DNA from: Paracoccus bogoriensis
Lineage (GTDB): Bacteria; Pseudomonadota; Alphaproteobacteria; Rhodobacterales; Rhodobacteraceae
Assembly (NCBI RefSeq): GCF_019431455.1
Contig: NZ_JAHYSR010000011.1
Coordinates: 1-64,000, forward strand
DNA: 64,000 nucleotides
Reading direction: 5' to 3'
The translations under genes were made by a program, and so were the position numbers. The notes under the pieces were generated by a model. That model worked only from the letters and a program-made list of their open reading frames with translations, was not told where the DNA came from and did no database searches. How positions within the stretch are numbered: the stretch's first letter is position 1; the number at the start of each line of letters is the position of its first letter. Shown here in pieces: positions 38,456 through 48,577 of the stretch.

Positions 38456-38872
38456 TCAGGCGCGGCGCATCAGGGGTGGCCTTGCATGGGCTTGCAATGC
38501 TTGCACGAGCACAGCCACATCATCCGAGGAAAAGGGAGCTGGCAGGCTGAACCAGCCGCGTTCCCGCACGGCCTCTATCGTGTCACCGCCAAGGCGCAGC
38601 ACCAGCCGCCAGCCGCGGGCCGCAGCCATCGCGCCCAGGCCGCAAGCCTCGATTTCGGCGATGGACAGTTTGGTGATGATGACGGGGCGGGTCGCCCGGT
38701 CGTCCAGGTGCCGCAGGATCATCATGCAGCCGTCCAGGTCGGGCGTTCTCAGGCACAGGCATCCGGGGCAGGCATCATGAAGCCCGCAGCGCAGATCGCT
38801 GGCGATGAAGCTGTCCCGTTCGATGATGATGAAGCAGGGGACGAGTTCTTGCATGATGCCCCATACTTCCAC
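38456..38872 (-). CDS. Unknown protein, degenerate response-regulator-like
   Basis: 138 residues (or 132 from the ATG at 38854, MQELVPCFIIIERDSFIASD). The length and alternating beta-strand/helix pattern (CFIIIERDSF...RPVIITKL...WRLVLRL) recall a CheY-like receiver without a DNA-binding domain, but the phospho-acceptor pocket is not intact. Clustered cysteines in GLHDACPGCLCLRTPDLDGC could bind metal or be structural. Codon use is normal for the region. Function unknown. Confidence 0.55.
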   Translation of the reverse strand: MEVWGIMQELVPCFIIIERDSFIASDLRCGLHDACPGCLCLRTPDLDGCMMILRHLDDRATRPVIITKLSIAEIEACGLGAMAAARGWRLVLRLGGDTIEAVRERGWFSLPAPFSSDDVAVLVQALQAHARPPLMRRA

Positions 38873-38982
38873 CGCAAGGCGAGTGGGGCAACATGATCTT
38901 TGTCAGTCGCCGCGCCAGAGGGGGCGATGCCGGGGACAGACCCTGCCGCTGGTCGGCGCGAGGACGGGTTCCGCCCCGGATA

Positions 38983-39345
38983 TCAGGCATTCGCCTCGCG
39001 GATCTTGTCGGCGGCGGCCTTGTCATAGGCCACGGCCTTCTGGTCGAACATCTGGTCCAGCTCACCCGAAAGGGTCATCTCGGTGACGATGTCGCAGCCG
39101 CCGACGAACTCTCCCTTGACGTAGAGCTGCGGGATGGTCGGCCAGTCCGAGAAATCCTTGATCCCCTGGCGAATATCGGGGTCGGTCAGCACGTTCACGT
39201 CCTTGTAGCTGACACCCATGTAGTTCAGCACGCCTGCCACGCGGCTGGAGAAGCCGCATTGGGGCATCTCCTTGGTGCCCTTCATGAACAACACCACGTC
39301 ATGGCTGTCGATCAGGTCACGGATACGGGTCGTCACATCGCTCAT
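38983..39345 (-). CDS. grxD: Monothiol glutaredoxin Grx4
   Basis: 120 residues. The monothiol active site is Cys30 in PQCGFSS, preceded by FMKGTKEM, and [20 protein letters not shown] and GGCDIVTEM carry the glutathione contacts. Grx4 homodimers, or Grx4-BolA heterodimers, hold a [2Fe-2S] cluster and deliver it or signal iron status. The bolA gene lies 62 bases upstream on the same strand, a common partner arrangement. Confidence 0.94.
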   Translation of the reverse strand: MSDVTTRIRDLIDSHDVVLFMKGTKEMPQCGFSSRVAGVLNYMGVSYKDVNVLTDPDIRQGIKDFSDWPTIPQLYVKGEFVGGCDIVTEMTLSGELDQMFDQKAVAYDKAAADKIREANA

Positions 39346-39407
39346 GGCGGCAGTCCTTGTCTGGGGCCGCGACTGGTGCGGGCCGGTCATCTGAATGGGC
39401 AACGCCT

Positions 39408-39650
39408 CTAGTCGGGGGCCTTGGTCGTCAGCGCAAGGGCATGCAGATCGCCCGCCGGGCCGTCCATCTTGCCCCGAAGGGCGGCATAGACTGCGCGTTG
39501 TTGCTGCACCCGGTTCAGGCCGCGGAAGCTTTCGTCAATCACCTCGGCCGCGTAGTGGTTGCCATCGCCCGCAAGGTCCGTGATCGTGATCCGGGCCTTC
39601 GGAAACGATGCGCGGATCAAGGCCTCGATCTCGTGCGCTTCCATCGCCAT
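39408..39650 (-). CDS. bolA: BolA family protein
   Basis: 80 residues, KH-like fold. [20 protein letters not shown] then [20 protein letters not shown] with the conserved His, ending [10 protein letters not shown]. BolA proteins bind monothiol glutaredoxin and its Fe-S cluster. Met1 or Met3 may be the start. Cotranscribed with grxD. In alphaproteobacteria this pair is linked to iron regulation; the exact branch (BolA1/IbaG type) is not settled by sequence alone. Confidence 0.88.
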   Translation of the reverse strand: MAMEAHEIEALIRASFPKARITITDLAGDGNHYAAEVIDESFRGLNRVQQQRAVYAALRGKMDGPAGDLHALALTTKAPD

Positions 39651-39740
39651 GTTGCTGTCCTCGCTGTCCTTGCCTTCCAGATTTAGGCCAAGCGCGTGGC
39701 CCCCGCAAGGGCGGGGACCAGATGGCAGGACGGGTTCGAG

Positions 39741-39917
39741 TCAGTTCGCGCTGGCCGCGCCAAGAGTTCCGCCAACGATAGCACCCGCAGGGCCTGCCAG
39801 AACCGCGCCCCCCAGGCCGCCGGTCGCCGCCCGTTCGGTCGGCTTGTTGCCGCAGGCGGCAAGCGTCAACAGCGCGGCGCAAAGGCCCGCCACAAGGCAC
39901 GGAGTGCGGTTGGTCAT
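39741..39917 (-). CDS. Small lipoprotein with glycine-zipper motif
   Basis: 58 residues. A signal peptide MTNRTPCLVAGLCAALLTLA leads to the lipobox LAAC, so the mature N-terminus is a lipidated Cys, followed by GNKPTER and a glycine-zipper-like GGLGGAVLAGPAGAIVGGTL. AAGGAG precedes the ATG. It is probably envelope-attached, of the small lipoprotein type often seen as 17-kDa-antigen or osmotically induced fragments; function unknown. Confidence 0.72.
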   Translation of the reverse strand: MTNRTPCLVAGLCAALLTLAACGNKPTERAATGGLGGAVLAGPAGAIVGGTLGAASAN

Positions 39918-40108
39918 GTCAAGGCTCCTTTTCCCTGGGGCGCCTGTCGGCGCGGCCGCATGAGACAGACGTTTCGGCCGGGGCGGGGGTTCCGACTGGA
40001 TTGGCACGAACCGCCATCTCGGTCACGTCGTCCTGATCGGCTTGCACATGTCCGACCAGTTTCCGGCAGTTCCGCGGCAGTTGATGTCCAGCCGGGCGCC
40101 TGATCCAG

Positions 40109-40978
40109 TCATTGCGCGTGCAGCAGATCGGCCAGAAACGGATTGCCGAAGCGCCTGCGCCGAGTCACGGCAAGGAAACTCTCGCTGATGCCATCAAGCT
40201 GCGCGGCCTCGCGCAGAAGGCCCGCGCCGATCTCGTCGCGCACGACGATGGGCGGCAGGACAGCCAGCCCCGCATCCTCGCGCACCAGAAGGCGCAGCAT
40301 CGCCATGTCGTCGGCTTCGGCCGCAATGGCGGGCATGATGGATAGCCGCGCCAGCATCGCGTCGATCGCCACGCGCAGCGCCGTGTCGCCCGTGGGCAGG
40401 ATCAGCGGCTCGTCGGTCAGAAGCCGCGCCAAGGGCCGCGGCTCGTCGCCGATCCGGGCGGGAGTGCCGATCAGGCTGACGGGCTGTTCGGCCAGATGGT
40501 GGATCAGCCAGGGGCTGGTCGCATCGCATGGCGGCGCCAGATTGGTCAGCACCACATCCAGCGACAGCGCATCCAGTCCCCGTAACAGTTCCGCCAGCGA
40601 ACCCGATCGCAGCACCACCTCGACATCCGCCCGCCCGATCACGGGCGCCAGGAACTGAAGCTGGAAGTTCCGCGACAGCGTGGCCAGCGCGCCAACCCGC
40701 AGGATGTGCCGCCCTTGGCCGGTCTGGCGCAGGGTCGCGGTCAGTTCGTCGGCGGTGCGAAAGATCGCCTCGGCATGGTCCAGCGCGATATGGCCCGCCT
40801 CGGTCAGCACCAGCCTCCGGCCGCGCCGCTCGAACAGGTCATGGCCAAGCGAGGCCTCGAGCGCGCGCAACTGGGTGGACAGGGCCGATTGCGACAGGTT
40901 CAGCCGCCGCGCGGCGCCGGTCAGCGTGCCGTCCAGTGCGACGGCACGGAACAGGCGCAGATGGTGCAGGTTCAGCAT
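40109..40978 (-). CDS. LysR-type regulator divergent from dabBA
   Basis: 289 residues. The N-terminal winged helix reads LHHLRLFRAVALDGTLTGAA then RRLNLSQSALSTQLRALEAS, with the effector-binding domain after it. The regulator is closest in feel to the NhaR/CbbR-like branch. It faces dabB across a 100-base AT-rich gap (40979-41078). LysR proteins usually activate the divergent operon; inorganic-carbon operons of autotrophs often have such a partner. The effector is unknown. Confidence 0.88.
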   Translation of the reverse strand: MLNLHHLRLFRAVALDGTLTGAARRLNLSQSALSTQLRALEASLGHDLFERRGRRLVLTEAGHIALDHAEAIFRTADELTATLRQTGQGRHILRVGALATLSRNFQLQFLAPVIGRADVEVVLRSGSLAELLRGLDALSLDVVLTNLAPPCDATSPWLIHHLAEQPVSLIGTPARIGDEPRPLARLLTDEPLILPTGDTALRVAIDAMLARLSIMPAIAAEADDMAMLRLLVREDAGLAVLPPIVVRDEIGAGLLREAAQLDGISESFLAVTRRRRFGNPFLADLLHAQ

Positions 40979-41078
40979 GAACCATCCATATAATAGAACA
41001 ATAAAGCCAAAAATATGTAATTTTCTTGAAGGTATGCAAGCCCTAAATCTGCGGTATCAGCAATCGGAGTGTTCCCGG

Positions 41079-42659
41079 ATGTCTCTGTTCCCCTTTCTGG
41101 CGGCCCTGGCGCCGCTGATCCTGCTGGCGGTCGCGGCTTCGGCGCTGGCGCGCCCCGGGCCGCGACCGGGCGCCCTGCCGCGTCAGGCCGAGCTGGCGGC
41201 GCTGGCCGCGCTTGCGCTGATCGGTATCGCGGCAATTCATGCCGCGTTGACCGGCCCGCAGGCCCTGTCGATCGGGCAGGGCGTGGCGCTGGTCTCGCTA
41301 CGGCTTGACGCAGTCAGCTTCACGATGGCGCTGCTGGTCGGCTTCGTCGGCTGGGTCGTGATCCGCTATTCCCGCCGCTACATGGACGGAGAGCCGCGCG
41401 AAGGCGCCTTTCACGGTCTGACGCTGGCCGTGCTGGCGCTGGTCCTGGTTCTGGTGCAGGCGGGAAGCCTGCCCGTGCTGCTGGCGGCCTTCATCGGGGT
41501 GGGGATCGGGCTGCGGCAGCTTTTGCTGTTCTACAGGAACCGCCCCGAGGCGCGGCGTGCGGCGGCAAAGTTCTCGCTGGTCTGGGGCGTGGGCGATCTG
41601 GCGCTGTTCGGGGCGGCGATGCTGCTGTGGATCTCGTTCGAGACCGCGGATCTGGCACAGATCTCGGCTCTGGCGGCGACGGGTCTGGACCTGTCTGCGC
41701 GGATCGCGGTCGGGCTGTTGGTGCTGGCCGCGCTGCTGAAGACGGCGGCCTTCCCGCTCCATGGCTGGCTGACCGAGGTGATGGAGGCGCCGACCCCCGT
41801 TTCGGCACTGCTTCACGCAGGCATCATCAATGCTGGCGGCGTGCTGCTGATCCGGCTGGCCGATCTGGTCCAGGCCAGCCCCGGTGCGATGGCCGCGCTG
41901 GTCATGGCGGGCGGGATCACCGCGCTTTTCGGTGCGGTGGTGATGCTGACGCAAAGCGCGGTCAAGACGGCGCTGGCCTGGTCCACCGTCGCGCAGATGG
42001 GCTTCATGCTGCTGCAATGCGGGCTGGGTCTCTGGCCGCTGGCGCTGCTGCATATCGTGGCGCATTCGCTTTACAAGGCACATGCCTTCCTGTCCTCGGG
42101 CGGGGCGGTCCGGGCGGTCGCGGCGGCGCGAAAGCCGGGGCCGGTCGCTGTGCCGGGCCTGCGCGCGGTCGGCCGTTCCTTCATGGCGGCGCTGGTCCTT
42201 TACGCGGCGATGGCCTGGGTCTTTGCGGCGCTCGGCGCGCCCAAGAACCCGCAGGCGTTGGCTCTGGGTGCGATGCTGATCTTCGGTGTGGCCTATCTGG
42301 TCGCCCAGGGTCTGGCCGACAGCGCGCCCGCAGCGCTGACCCGGCGCATGGTGACGGCCTCGGGCGCGGCGGCGCTGGCCTATTTCGGCTTTCACGCGTT
42401 GGCCTCGCTGGCCTGGGGCGCACATCTGCCTGCGACCCCGCAGGCCGGCGCGCTGGAATGGGCGCTGATCGTGCTGGCGGTCCTGTCCTTCGGCCTGGTG
42501 GCCTTTGCGCAGGCGCTGTTCCCGCTCTGGGCGCATCATCCGGCGGCGGCGGGCCTGCGCGTCCACCTGGCCAACGGGCTTTATCTGAACGCGATCCTTG
42601 ACCGGCTGATCGGCGGCTTCCGCCGGTCCGACGCCACCCAAGCCACAGGAGAGGCATGA
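41079..42659 (+). CDS. dabB: Inorganic carbon transporter membrane subunit DabB
   Basis: 526 residues and about 14 membrane helices. It belongs to the proton-pumping NADH dehydrogenase NuoL/MrpA family (AAFPLHGWLTEVMEAPTPVS, then ALLHAGIINAGGVLL with the conserved Lys/His in the channel). It lies beside dabA, which identifies it as DabB, not NuoL. DabB lets protons in to drive CO2 hydration by DabA. I use the ATG at 41079 with GGAG upstream; the upstream in-frame extension is antisense to the LysR gene. Its stop overlaps dabA (ATGA). Confidence 0.9.
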   Translation: MSLFPFLAALAPLILLAVAASALARPGPRPGALPRQAELAALAALALIGIAAIHAALTGPQALSIGQGVALVSLRLDAVSFTMALLVGFVGWVVIRYSRRYMDGEPREGAFHGLTLAVLALVLVLVQAGSLPVLLAAFIGVGIGLRQLLLFYRNRPEARRAAAKFSLVWGVGDLALFGAAMLLWISFETADLAQISALAATGLDLSARIAVGLLVLAALLKTAAFPLHGWLTEVMEAPTPVSALLHAGIINAGGVLLIRLADLVQASPGAMAALVMAGGITALFGAVVMLTQSAVKTALAWSTVAQMGFMLLQCGLGLWPLALLHIVAHSLYKAHAFLSSGGAVRAVAAARKPGPVAVPGLRAVGRSFMAALVLYAAMAWVFAALGAPKNPQALALGAMLIFGVAYLVAQGLADSAPAALTRRMVTASGAAALAYFGFHALASLAWGAHLPATPQAGALEWALIVLAVLSFGLVAFAQALFPLWAHHPAAAGLRVHLANGLYLNAILDRLIGGFRRSDATQATGEA

Positions 42660-45019
42660 TGTTCCTCAAACCCATCGAGATCGCGCCCCGGCGCAGCATC
42701 GAGCTTCTGGCCGCTGCCGAGGCCGCAGCCCGCGCCATCCCCCCGGCCTTTCCGCTGGATGCCACCGTCGCCGTGAACCCGATGCTGGGCCAGACCGGCG
42801 AGGATCTGGCCACCGCCGCCGCCAGGCTGGCGCGAGTCTCGGGCGCGCGGATCATCCCGGATCGGGCAGGCCATGCGGCTGCCATTGCCGCAGGCGCGAT
42901 TACCGACACCGATCTGGAACAGGCGCTTGAGGCATCCGGCTCGCCGCTGAAACCGCCCAGCCTTCAGGCGCTGAAGGTGGCGATGTCGCGCCCCGTGCGG
43001 CCCGTCCGCGCATTGCCCAGCCTGGCGGAACTGGCGGCTGAGGCGGACGGCACCGACTGGCCCATGGTGATCGCGCGCAGCATCGGTCTGTGGGCTGCGG
43101 GGCATTTCGACCGGGGGCAGGCGCTCTGGACGCCCGCTCCGGGGCGGGGGGTGCTGGCGGGCTGGCGGGAATGGGCCAGCCATGACCTGACTCCGGAAAT
43201 TGCGGGCCTTTCCGGGTTCTGTGCACATGTCGCGGCCAGCCCCGACACGGCAGAACGCGCCATCCTGCGGGCCTGCGATGCGCTTGGCCTGACCGAGGCC
43301 GCCGCGCCGACCTGCTTTCATTCGCTGCTGATCCAACTTGGCGGTTGGTCGCAGCACGCGCGCTGGCTGCTTTGGCAGGCCGAGATGCAGGGCGGCACCG
43401 ATGCGGCGCTGACCGACCTGCTGGCGATCCGCCTGATCTGGGACGAGGCGCTTCTGGCCCGCGACCCGGCCTTGGCCGCGTCCTGGGCCGAGGTGGTCGC
43501 CGCGCATGAGGCGCCCGTCGCCCCTGATGCCGACACCGTGCTGGATGCGATCCTGCAGGAGGCCGCCGAACGCGCCCATCAGCGCAGGCTGGCCGCATTG
43601 CTCAGCGGCCCGCGCCCCGCGCCTGCCCGGCCAGCCATGCAGGCGGCGTTCTGTATCGACGTGCGGTCCGAGGTGTTCCGCCGCGCGCTCGAGGCACAGG
43701 ATCCCGGAATCCAGACCCTTGGCTTTGCGGGCTTCTTTGGCCTGCCTGTGGCGCACCTGCCGCATGGCAGCGACTGCGCCGAACCCCATCTGCCGGTGCT
43801 GCTGAACCCGACGATGACCGCGACCAGTCACGCTGCCCCGTTGACGGAACAGCGCATCAGGATCAGAGCGCGGGCAGAGCGGGCCTGGGGGCGGTTCCGC
43901 CAGGCGGCCGTATCGTCCTTTGCCTTTGTCGAGGCGGCAGGCCCGGCTTATGGGCTGAAATTGCTGAACGCGGCGCTTGGCCGGGCTGGTGCACATCCGG
44001 AGCACGGTCCCGCGCCGCGTCTGGACCCCGGCCTTGATCCTGCCACCAAAGCCGATACCGCCGCGGCCGTTCTGCGCGCCATGAGCCTGACGCGCGGTCA
44101 TGCGCGGTTGATCCTGCTGCTGGGTCACGGCGCTCATGTGACGAACAATCCGCATGAAAGCGGGTATCACTGCGGCGCGTGCGGGGGACAGACCGGCGCG
44201 GTCTCGGCTCGGCTTCTGGCGGGGCTGTTGAACGATCCCGAAACGCGGGCGGGCCTGTCTGCGCAGGGGATCGAGCTGCCCTCGGACACGCTGTTCGTGG
44301 CGGGATTGCATGACACGACCACCGATCGGATCATGCTGTTCGACGAGTCTCTGCCGCTGTCCCATCGCGCCGAACTGATGCAGGCGCGCGCCTGGCTTGA
44401 CCGCGCGACGGGTCTGGCTCGGGCCGAGCGCGCCGCGCGGCTGCCCGGCGCCAGCGTAGATACCATCGCCGACCGCGCCCATGACTGGGCCGAGATCCGG
44501 CCGGAATGGGGCCTTGCAGGCTGCGCCGCCTTCATTGCTGCGCCGCGCGAGGCGACAGCGGGCCGCGACCTTTCGGGCCGGGCTTTCCTGCACTCCTATG
44601 ACTGGCGGCAGGACGAAGGCTTCCGGACACTGGAACTGATCCTGACCGCGCCTGTCATCGTGGCCAGTTGGATCAGCCTGCAATATTACGGATCGGCGGT
44701 CGCGCCCGAAATCTTTGGCGGTGGCAACAAGCTGATCCACAACGTCGTGGGCGGTATCGGCGTGGTGCAGGGCAATGGCGGGATATTGCGTCCGGGGCTG
44801 CCCTGGCAGGCGATCCATGACGGCGAGACGCTGGCGCATGAACCTCTACGGCTCAGCGTGCTGATCGAGGCCCCGCAGGATGCCATTTCGCAAATCGTGG
44901 CCCGCCATGAGGGGTTGCGCGCCCTGTTCGACAATGGCTGGCTGCATCTGCTCTCGCTCAAGGATGGGCGTGTGACCGGTCATTACGCGCCCGGTGGGCA
45001 CTGGATCGCCCATCCCTGA
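42656..45019 (+). CDS. dabA: Inorganic carbon transporter catalytic subunit DabA
   Basis: 787 residues, DUF2309/UPF0753 family. The zinc site conserved with Halothiobacillus DabA is complete: Cys333 and Asp335 in FCIDVRSE, His491 in LLLGHGAHVTN and Cys506 in GYHCGACGG. The protein resembles a beta-carbonic anhydrase core that hydrates CO2 to bicarbonate in one direction, powered by the proton gradient through DabB. A cytoplasmic, membrane-bound complex. It implies the organism accumulates inorganic carbon, for autotrophy or for anaplerosis at low CO2. No RubisCO genes are near. Confidence 0.93.
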   Translation: MMFLKPIEIAPRRSIELLAAAEAAARAIPPAFPLDATVAVNPMLGQTGEDLATAAARLARVSGARIIPDRAGHAAAIAAGAITDTDLEQALEASGSPLKPPSLQALKVAMSRPVRPVRALPSLAELAAEADGTDWPMVIARSIGLWAAGHFDRGQALWTPAPGRGVLAGWREWASHDLTPEIAGLSGFCAHVAASPDTAERAILRACDALGLTEAAAPTCFHSLLIQLGGWSQHARWLLWQAEMQGGTDAALTDLLAIRLIWDEALLARDPALAASWAEVVAAHEAPVAPDADTVLDAILQEAAERAHQRRLAALLSGPRPAPARPAMQAAFCIDVRSEVFRRALEAQDPGIQTLGFAGFFGLPVAHLPHGSDCAEPHLPVLLNPTMTATSHAAPLTEQRIRIRARAERAWGRFRQAAVSSFAFVEAAGPAYGLKLLNAALGRAGAHPEHGPAPRLDPGLDPATKADTAAAVLRAMSLTRGHARLILLLGHGAHVTNNPHESGYHCGACGGQTGAVSARLLAGLLNDPETRAGLSAQGIELPSDTLFVAGLHDTTTDRIMLFDESLPLSHRAELMQARAWLDRATGLARAERAARLPGASVDTIADRAHDWAEIRPEWGLAGCAAFIAAPREATAGRDLSGRAFLHSYDWRQDEGFRTLELILTAPVIVASWISLQYYGSAVAPEIFGGGNKLIHNVVGGIGVVQGNGGILRPGLPWQAIHDGETLAHEPLRLSVLIEAPQDAISQIVARHEGLRALFDNGWLHLLSLKDGRVTGHYAPGGHWIAHP

Positions 45020-45207
45020 ACGGGATTCAGCGGGACTGGGGCGATTGATCTCCGGCCCCGCAGGCTTGCCTGCAGCGGGTCAGAGCGCCTGTCCCATTCT
45101 GTGCTCCGCGTGCTGCAACATGCAGCCGGACATTCCGGAACAGAGCCCACCACGCTTTGTTCAGACAGGCTGTGCCGCCTGGCCCGAGCCGTTGCCGCGA
45201 CAGAAGC

Positions 45208-45243
45208 GGCCGCCCGGACCAGAGCATGGTCATCCGGGCGGCC
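45208..45243 (-). terminator. Hairpin downstream of clpA
   Basis: GGCCGCCCGGA (45208-45218) and TCCGGGCGGCC (45233-45243) form a perfect 11-bp stem; the loop can fold once more (ACCA/TGGT). It lies 15 bases after the clpA stop. No long T run follows on either strand, so it may act as a 3'-end stabiliser or a terminator. Confidence 0.55.
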
Positions 45244-45258
45244 CGTCCTGCCCCGAAC

Positions 45259-47577
45259 TTACTCGGCGGTCAGAAGCGGCGTCCTGGTCTTGCCGAGGCG
45301 TGGCGTCTCGGGGCCGGTGATGTCAAAGGCCGGCTTGTCGTCTTCGATCTTGACGCGCACCATGCCGCCCTTGGTCAGACGGCCGAACAGCAGTTCTTCC
45401 GCCAGAGGCTTCTTGATGTGCTCCTGGATGACGCGGCCAAGCGGGCGGGCGCCCATCCGGTCGTCGTAACCCTTTTCGGCCAGCCAGTCGGCGGCTTCGG
45501 GGGTCAGCTCGATATGGACGTTGCGGTCCATCAGCTGGGCTTCCAGTTGCAGCACGAACTTCTCGACAACGTGGACAACCACCTCGCGCGACAGAGGCGC
45601 GAAGCTGATGATCGCGTCCAGACGGTTGCGGAACTCGGGCGTGAAGGTGCGTTCGATCGCGGCCGTATCCTCGCCTTCGCGCCGGTCGCGGCCAAAGCCG
45701 ATGGCGGCCTTGGCGGCATCCGCAGCGCCCGCATTCGAGGTCATGATCAGGATGACATTACGGAAATCGACCTGCCGCCCGTTATGGTCGGTCAGACGGC
45801 CCGCATCCATGATCTGCAGCAGGATGTTGTAAACATCCGGGTGTGCCTTTTCGATCTCGTCCAGCAACAGCACGCAATGGGGGTGCTGGTCCACACCGTC
45901 GGTCAAGAGCCCGCCCTGGTCGAAGCCCACATAGCCCGGAGGCGCGCCGATCAGCCGGCTGACGGCGTGCTTTTCCATGTATTCCGACATGTCGAAACGC
46001 AGCAATTCCACCCCCAGGGTCGAGGCAAGCTGCTTGGCCACCTCGGTCTTGCCCACGCCGGTCGGCCCGGCAAAGAGGTAGTTGCCGATGGGCTTTTCCG
46101 GCTCGCGCAGGCCGGCGCGCGCCAGCTTGATCGCCGAGGACAAAGCCTCGATCGCCTTGTCCTGCCCGAAGACCACACGTTTCAGCGTGCCCTCCAGATC
46201 GCGCAGGACTTCAGCGTCGTTCTTGCTGACATTCTTGGGCGGGATGCGGGCGATCTTGGCCACGACGGCCTCGATCTCCTTGGGGCTGATCGTCTTGCGC
46301 CGCTTGCTTTCCGCGACCAGATGCTGCGCGGCCCCCGCCTCGTCGATCACGTCGATGGCGCTGTCGGGCAGCTTGCGGTCGTTGATGTAGCGCGAGGCCA
46401 GTTCCACCGCCGACTTGATCGCCTCGTTGGTGTAGCGCAGGTCGTGGTGCTTCTCGAAATGCGGCTTGAGGCCCATCAGGATCTTGATCGTGTCCGGGAC
46501 CGAGGGCTCGTTCACGTCGATCTTCTGGAACCGGCGGCTCAGCGCGCGGTCCTTCTCGAAATGCTGGCGGTATTCCTTGTAGGTGGTCGAGCCCATGCAG
46601 CGCAGCTTGCCGCCGGCCAGCGCGGGCTTGAGCAGGTTCGAGGCGTCCATCGCCCCGCCCGAGGTCGCCCCCGCACCGATGACGGTGTGGATCTCGTCGA
46701 TGAAGAGGATCGCGTCGGGATGGGCCTCAAGCTCCTTGACGACGGCCTTCAGCCGCTCTTCGAAATCGCCGCGATAGCGCGTGCCGGCCAGCAGCGCGCC
46801 CATGTCGAGCGAGAAGATGGTGGCGCCCGCCAGCACGTCCGGCGTCTCGCCGCGCGTGATCTTCAGCGCCAGCCCCTCGGCGATGGCCGTCTTGCCCACG
46901 CCTGGATCGCCGACCAGCAGCGGGTTGTTCTTGCGGCGGCGGCACAGCACCTGGATGGCGCGCTCGATCTCGGCTTCGCGTCCGATCAGCGGATCCACGT
47001 CCCCCTTGCGCGACTTGGCGTTCAGATCGACGCAATACTTGCCAAGCGCGGTCTCGTCCTTGGTTTCGGGCGCGGCTTCGGCCTTCTGCTCGGGCTCTTC
47101 GGCGCCGATGACCTTGCGCGGTTCGTTGAAGGACGGGTTCTTGGCCACGCCATGCGCGATGAAGTTCACCGCGTCGTAGCGCGTCATGTCCATTTCCTGC
47201 AGGAAATAGGCCGCGTTCGATTCACGTTCCGCAAAGATCGCGACCAGAACGTTGGCACCCGTGACCTCTTGCCGTCCCGAACTTTGAACATGGATCGCGG
47301 CGCGCTGGATCACCCGCTGGAAGGCCGCAGTCGGCACCGCCTCGGAACCCTCGACATCGGTGATCAGCGTGGACAGATCCTCTTCGATGAAATCGACCAG
47401 CGTGCTTCGCAGCTCGTCCAGATCGACATTGCAGGCCCGCATCACCTTGACGGCGTCCGGTTCCTCTGTCAGCGCCAGCAGCAGGTGTTCCAGCGTCGCC
47501 AGTTCGTGGCGATGCTCGTTTGCCAGTGCAAGAGCCTGGTGAATGGCCTGTTCCAGGGTGGTCGAGAAACTTGGCAC
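45259..47577 (-). CDS. clpA: ATP-dependent Clp protease ATPase subunit ClpA
   Basis: 772 residues. An N-terminal double Clp repeat ([20 protein letters not shown]) precedes D1 with Walker [14 protein letters not shown] and D2 with [13 protein letters not shown], then the ClpP-binding loop region and the D2-small domain. It unfolds substrates for ClpP. The start is a GTG at 47577 with CAGGAGA upstream. clpS, the N-end-rule adaptor often located just before clpA, is not found in the 197 bases upstream, where only gloB follows. Confidence 0.97.
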   Translation of the reverse strand: MPSFSTTLEQAIHQALALANEHRHELATLEHLLLALTEEPDAVKVMRACNVDLDELRSTLVDFIEEDLSTLITDVEGSEAVPTAAFQRVIQRAAIHVQSSGRQEVTGANVLVAIFAERESNAAYFLQEMDMTRYDAVNFIAHGVAKNPSFNEPRKVIGAEEPEQKAEAAPETKDETALGKYCVDLNAKSRKGDVDPLIGREAEIERAIQVLCRRRKNNPLLVGDPGVGKTAIAEGLALKITRGETPDVLAGATIFSLDMGALLAGTRYRGDFEERLKAVVKELEAHPDAILFIDEIHTVIGAGATSGGAMDASNLLKPALAGGKLRCMGSTTYKEYRQHFEKDRALSRRFQKIDVNEPSVPDTIKILMGLKPHFEKHHDLRYTNEAIKSAVELASRYINDRKLPDSAIDVIDEAGAAQHLVAESKRRKTISPKEIEAVVAKIARIPPKNVSKNDAEVLRDLEGTLKRVVFGQDKAIEALSSAIKLARAGLREPEKPIGNYLFAGPTGVGKTEVAKQLASTLGVELLRFDMSEYMEKHAVSRLIGAPPGYVGFDQGGLLTDGVDQHPHCVLLLDEIEKAHPDVYNILLQIMDAGRLTDHNGRQVDFRNVILIMTSNAGAADAAKAAIGFGRDRREGEDTAAIERTFTPEFRNRLDAIISFAPLSREVVVHVVEKFVLQLEAQLMDRNVHIELTPEAADWLAEKGYDDRMGARPLGRVIQEHIKKPLAEELLFGRLTKGGMVRVKIEDDKPAFDITGPETPRLGKTRTPLLTAE

Positions 47578-47774
47578 GGGTCGTCTCCTGTCAGTCGGCT
47601 GGCGGTATGGGCCGCGTCTTGCCCACCTGCCCAGACTGTCACGATGTCATTAAGATTTGGTGGATTTCGACCGGCATCAAGAGGCAATTCGTCCCATGCC
47701 GCCGTTTTTCCCAGCGATGAGGCAGATGTGATGCGGCAGGCATCGTTTCAAGGGCAGGGCCCGCATCGTGATGG

Positions 47775-48521
47775 TCAGAACGCATCCTTCATGCGCCTCA
47801 GCCGGGCGAAGACCGCCGCGTCATCCGCGCCCTCCATCCCCAGCCCCTCGCGCAGCGCAGCGACGCGCAGGAAGGGGTTCGTCGCCCGCTCCAGAGCCAG
47901 CGTCGCCGGCGCGCAGGGGCTTGCCGCCTCGGCGATGGCCCGCATCCGCTCGCGCAGCGCCGCATTGTCGGGATCGACCGTCAGCGCGAAGGCAGCATTG
48001 CCGCTGCAATAATCGTGCCCGGAACAGATCAGCGTCTCGCCTGGCAGGGCGTTCAGCCGCGACAGGCTGGCCCACATCATTGCCGCATCCCCCTCGAACA
48101 GGCGCCCGCAGCCCATCGCCATCAGGCTGTCGGCGGTGAAAGCCAGCGCGCTTTGCGGGAAGTGAAAGGCCAGATGGCCGATCGTGTGGCCCGACACGTC
48201 CAGGATCTCGACCGGGTCGCCCAGAATCTCCAGCGGCTCGCCGGGCACGACGCTCACATCCAGCGGCGGCAGGCGATGGGCGTCCGCCGCCGCCCCGATC
48301 ACCCGCGCCCCGGTGGCCGCGACCAGTTCGGGCACCGCCTGGATGTGGTCGTCGTGGTGATGGGTCAGAAGGATCGCGTCCAGCCCCCAGCCGCGCACCG
48401 ACAATTCGGTCAGGACCGGCTGCGCCTCGGGGGCGTCGATCAGCACGGTCCCGGCCTCGGAATGCAGCAGATAGGCGTAATTGTCGCGCAGGCAGCGCAG
48501 CGTGACCAGCTCCAGCGGCAT
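47775..48521 (-). CDS. gloB: Hydroxyacylglutathione hydrolase (glyoxalase II)
   Basis: 248 residues, metallo-beta-lactamase fold. THHHDDH (His54, His56, Asp58, His59) binds the two metals; ICSGHDYCSGNAAFAL and the C-terminal NPFLR glutathione-binding stretch are as in GloB. It hydrolyses S-lactoylglutathione to lactate and glutathione in methylglyoxal detoxification. GAGAGGG precedes the ATG at 48521. Divergent from the methyltransferase-like gene with 56 bases between. Confidence 0.95.
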   Translation of the reverse strand: MPLELVTLRCLRDNYAYLLHSEAGTVLIDAPEAQPVLTELSVRGWGLDAILLTHHHDDHIQAVPELVAATGARVIGAAADAHRLPPLDVSVVPGEPLEILGDPVEILDVSGHTIGHLAFHFPQSALAFTADSLMAMGCGRLFEGDAAMMWASLSRLNALPGETLICSGHDYCSGNAAFALTVDPDNAALRERMRAIAEAASPCAPATLALERATNPFLRVAALREGLGMEGADDAAVFARLRRMKDAF

Positions 48522-48577
48522 TGGCAAAGCCCTCTCCTTGTGATCCTTTAGCGTGACAAATGCCGGGCCGGGGCGCA

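Noticed and set aside
45157-48012. 951-codon plus-strand frame opposite clpA
   Set aside because: Shadow of clpA; rich in Arg, Asp, His and Gln with no signal or motif.
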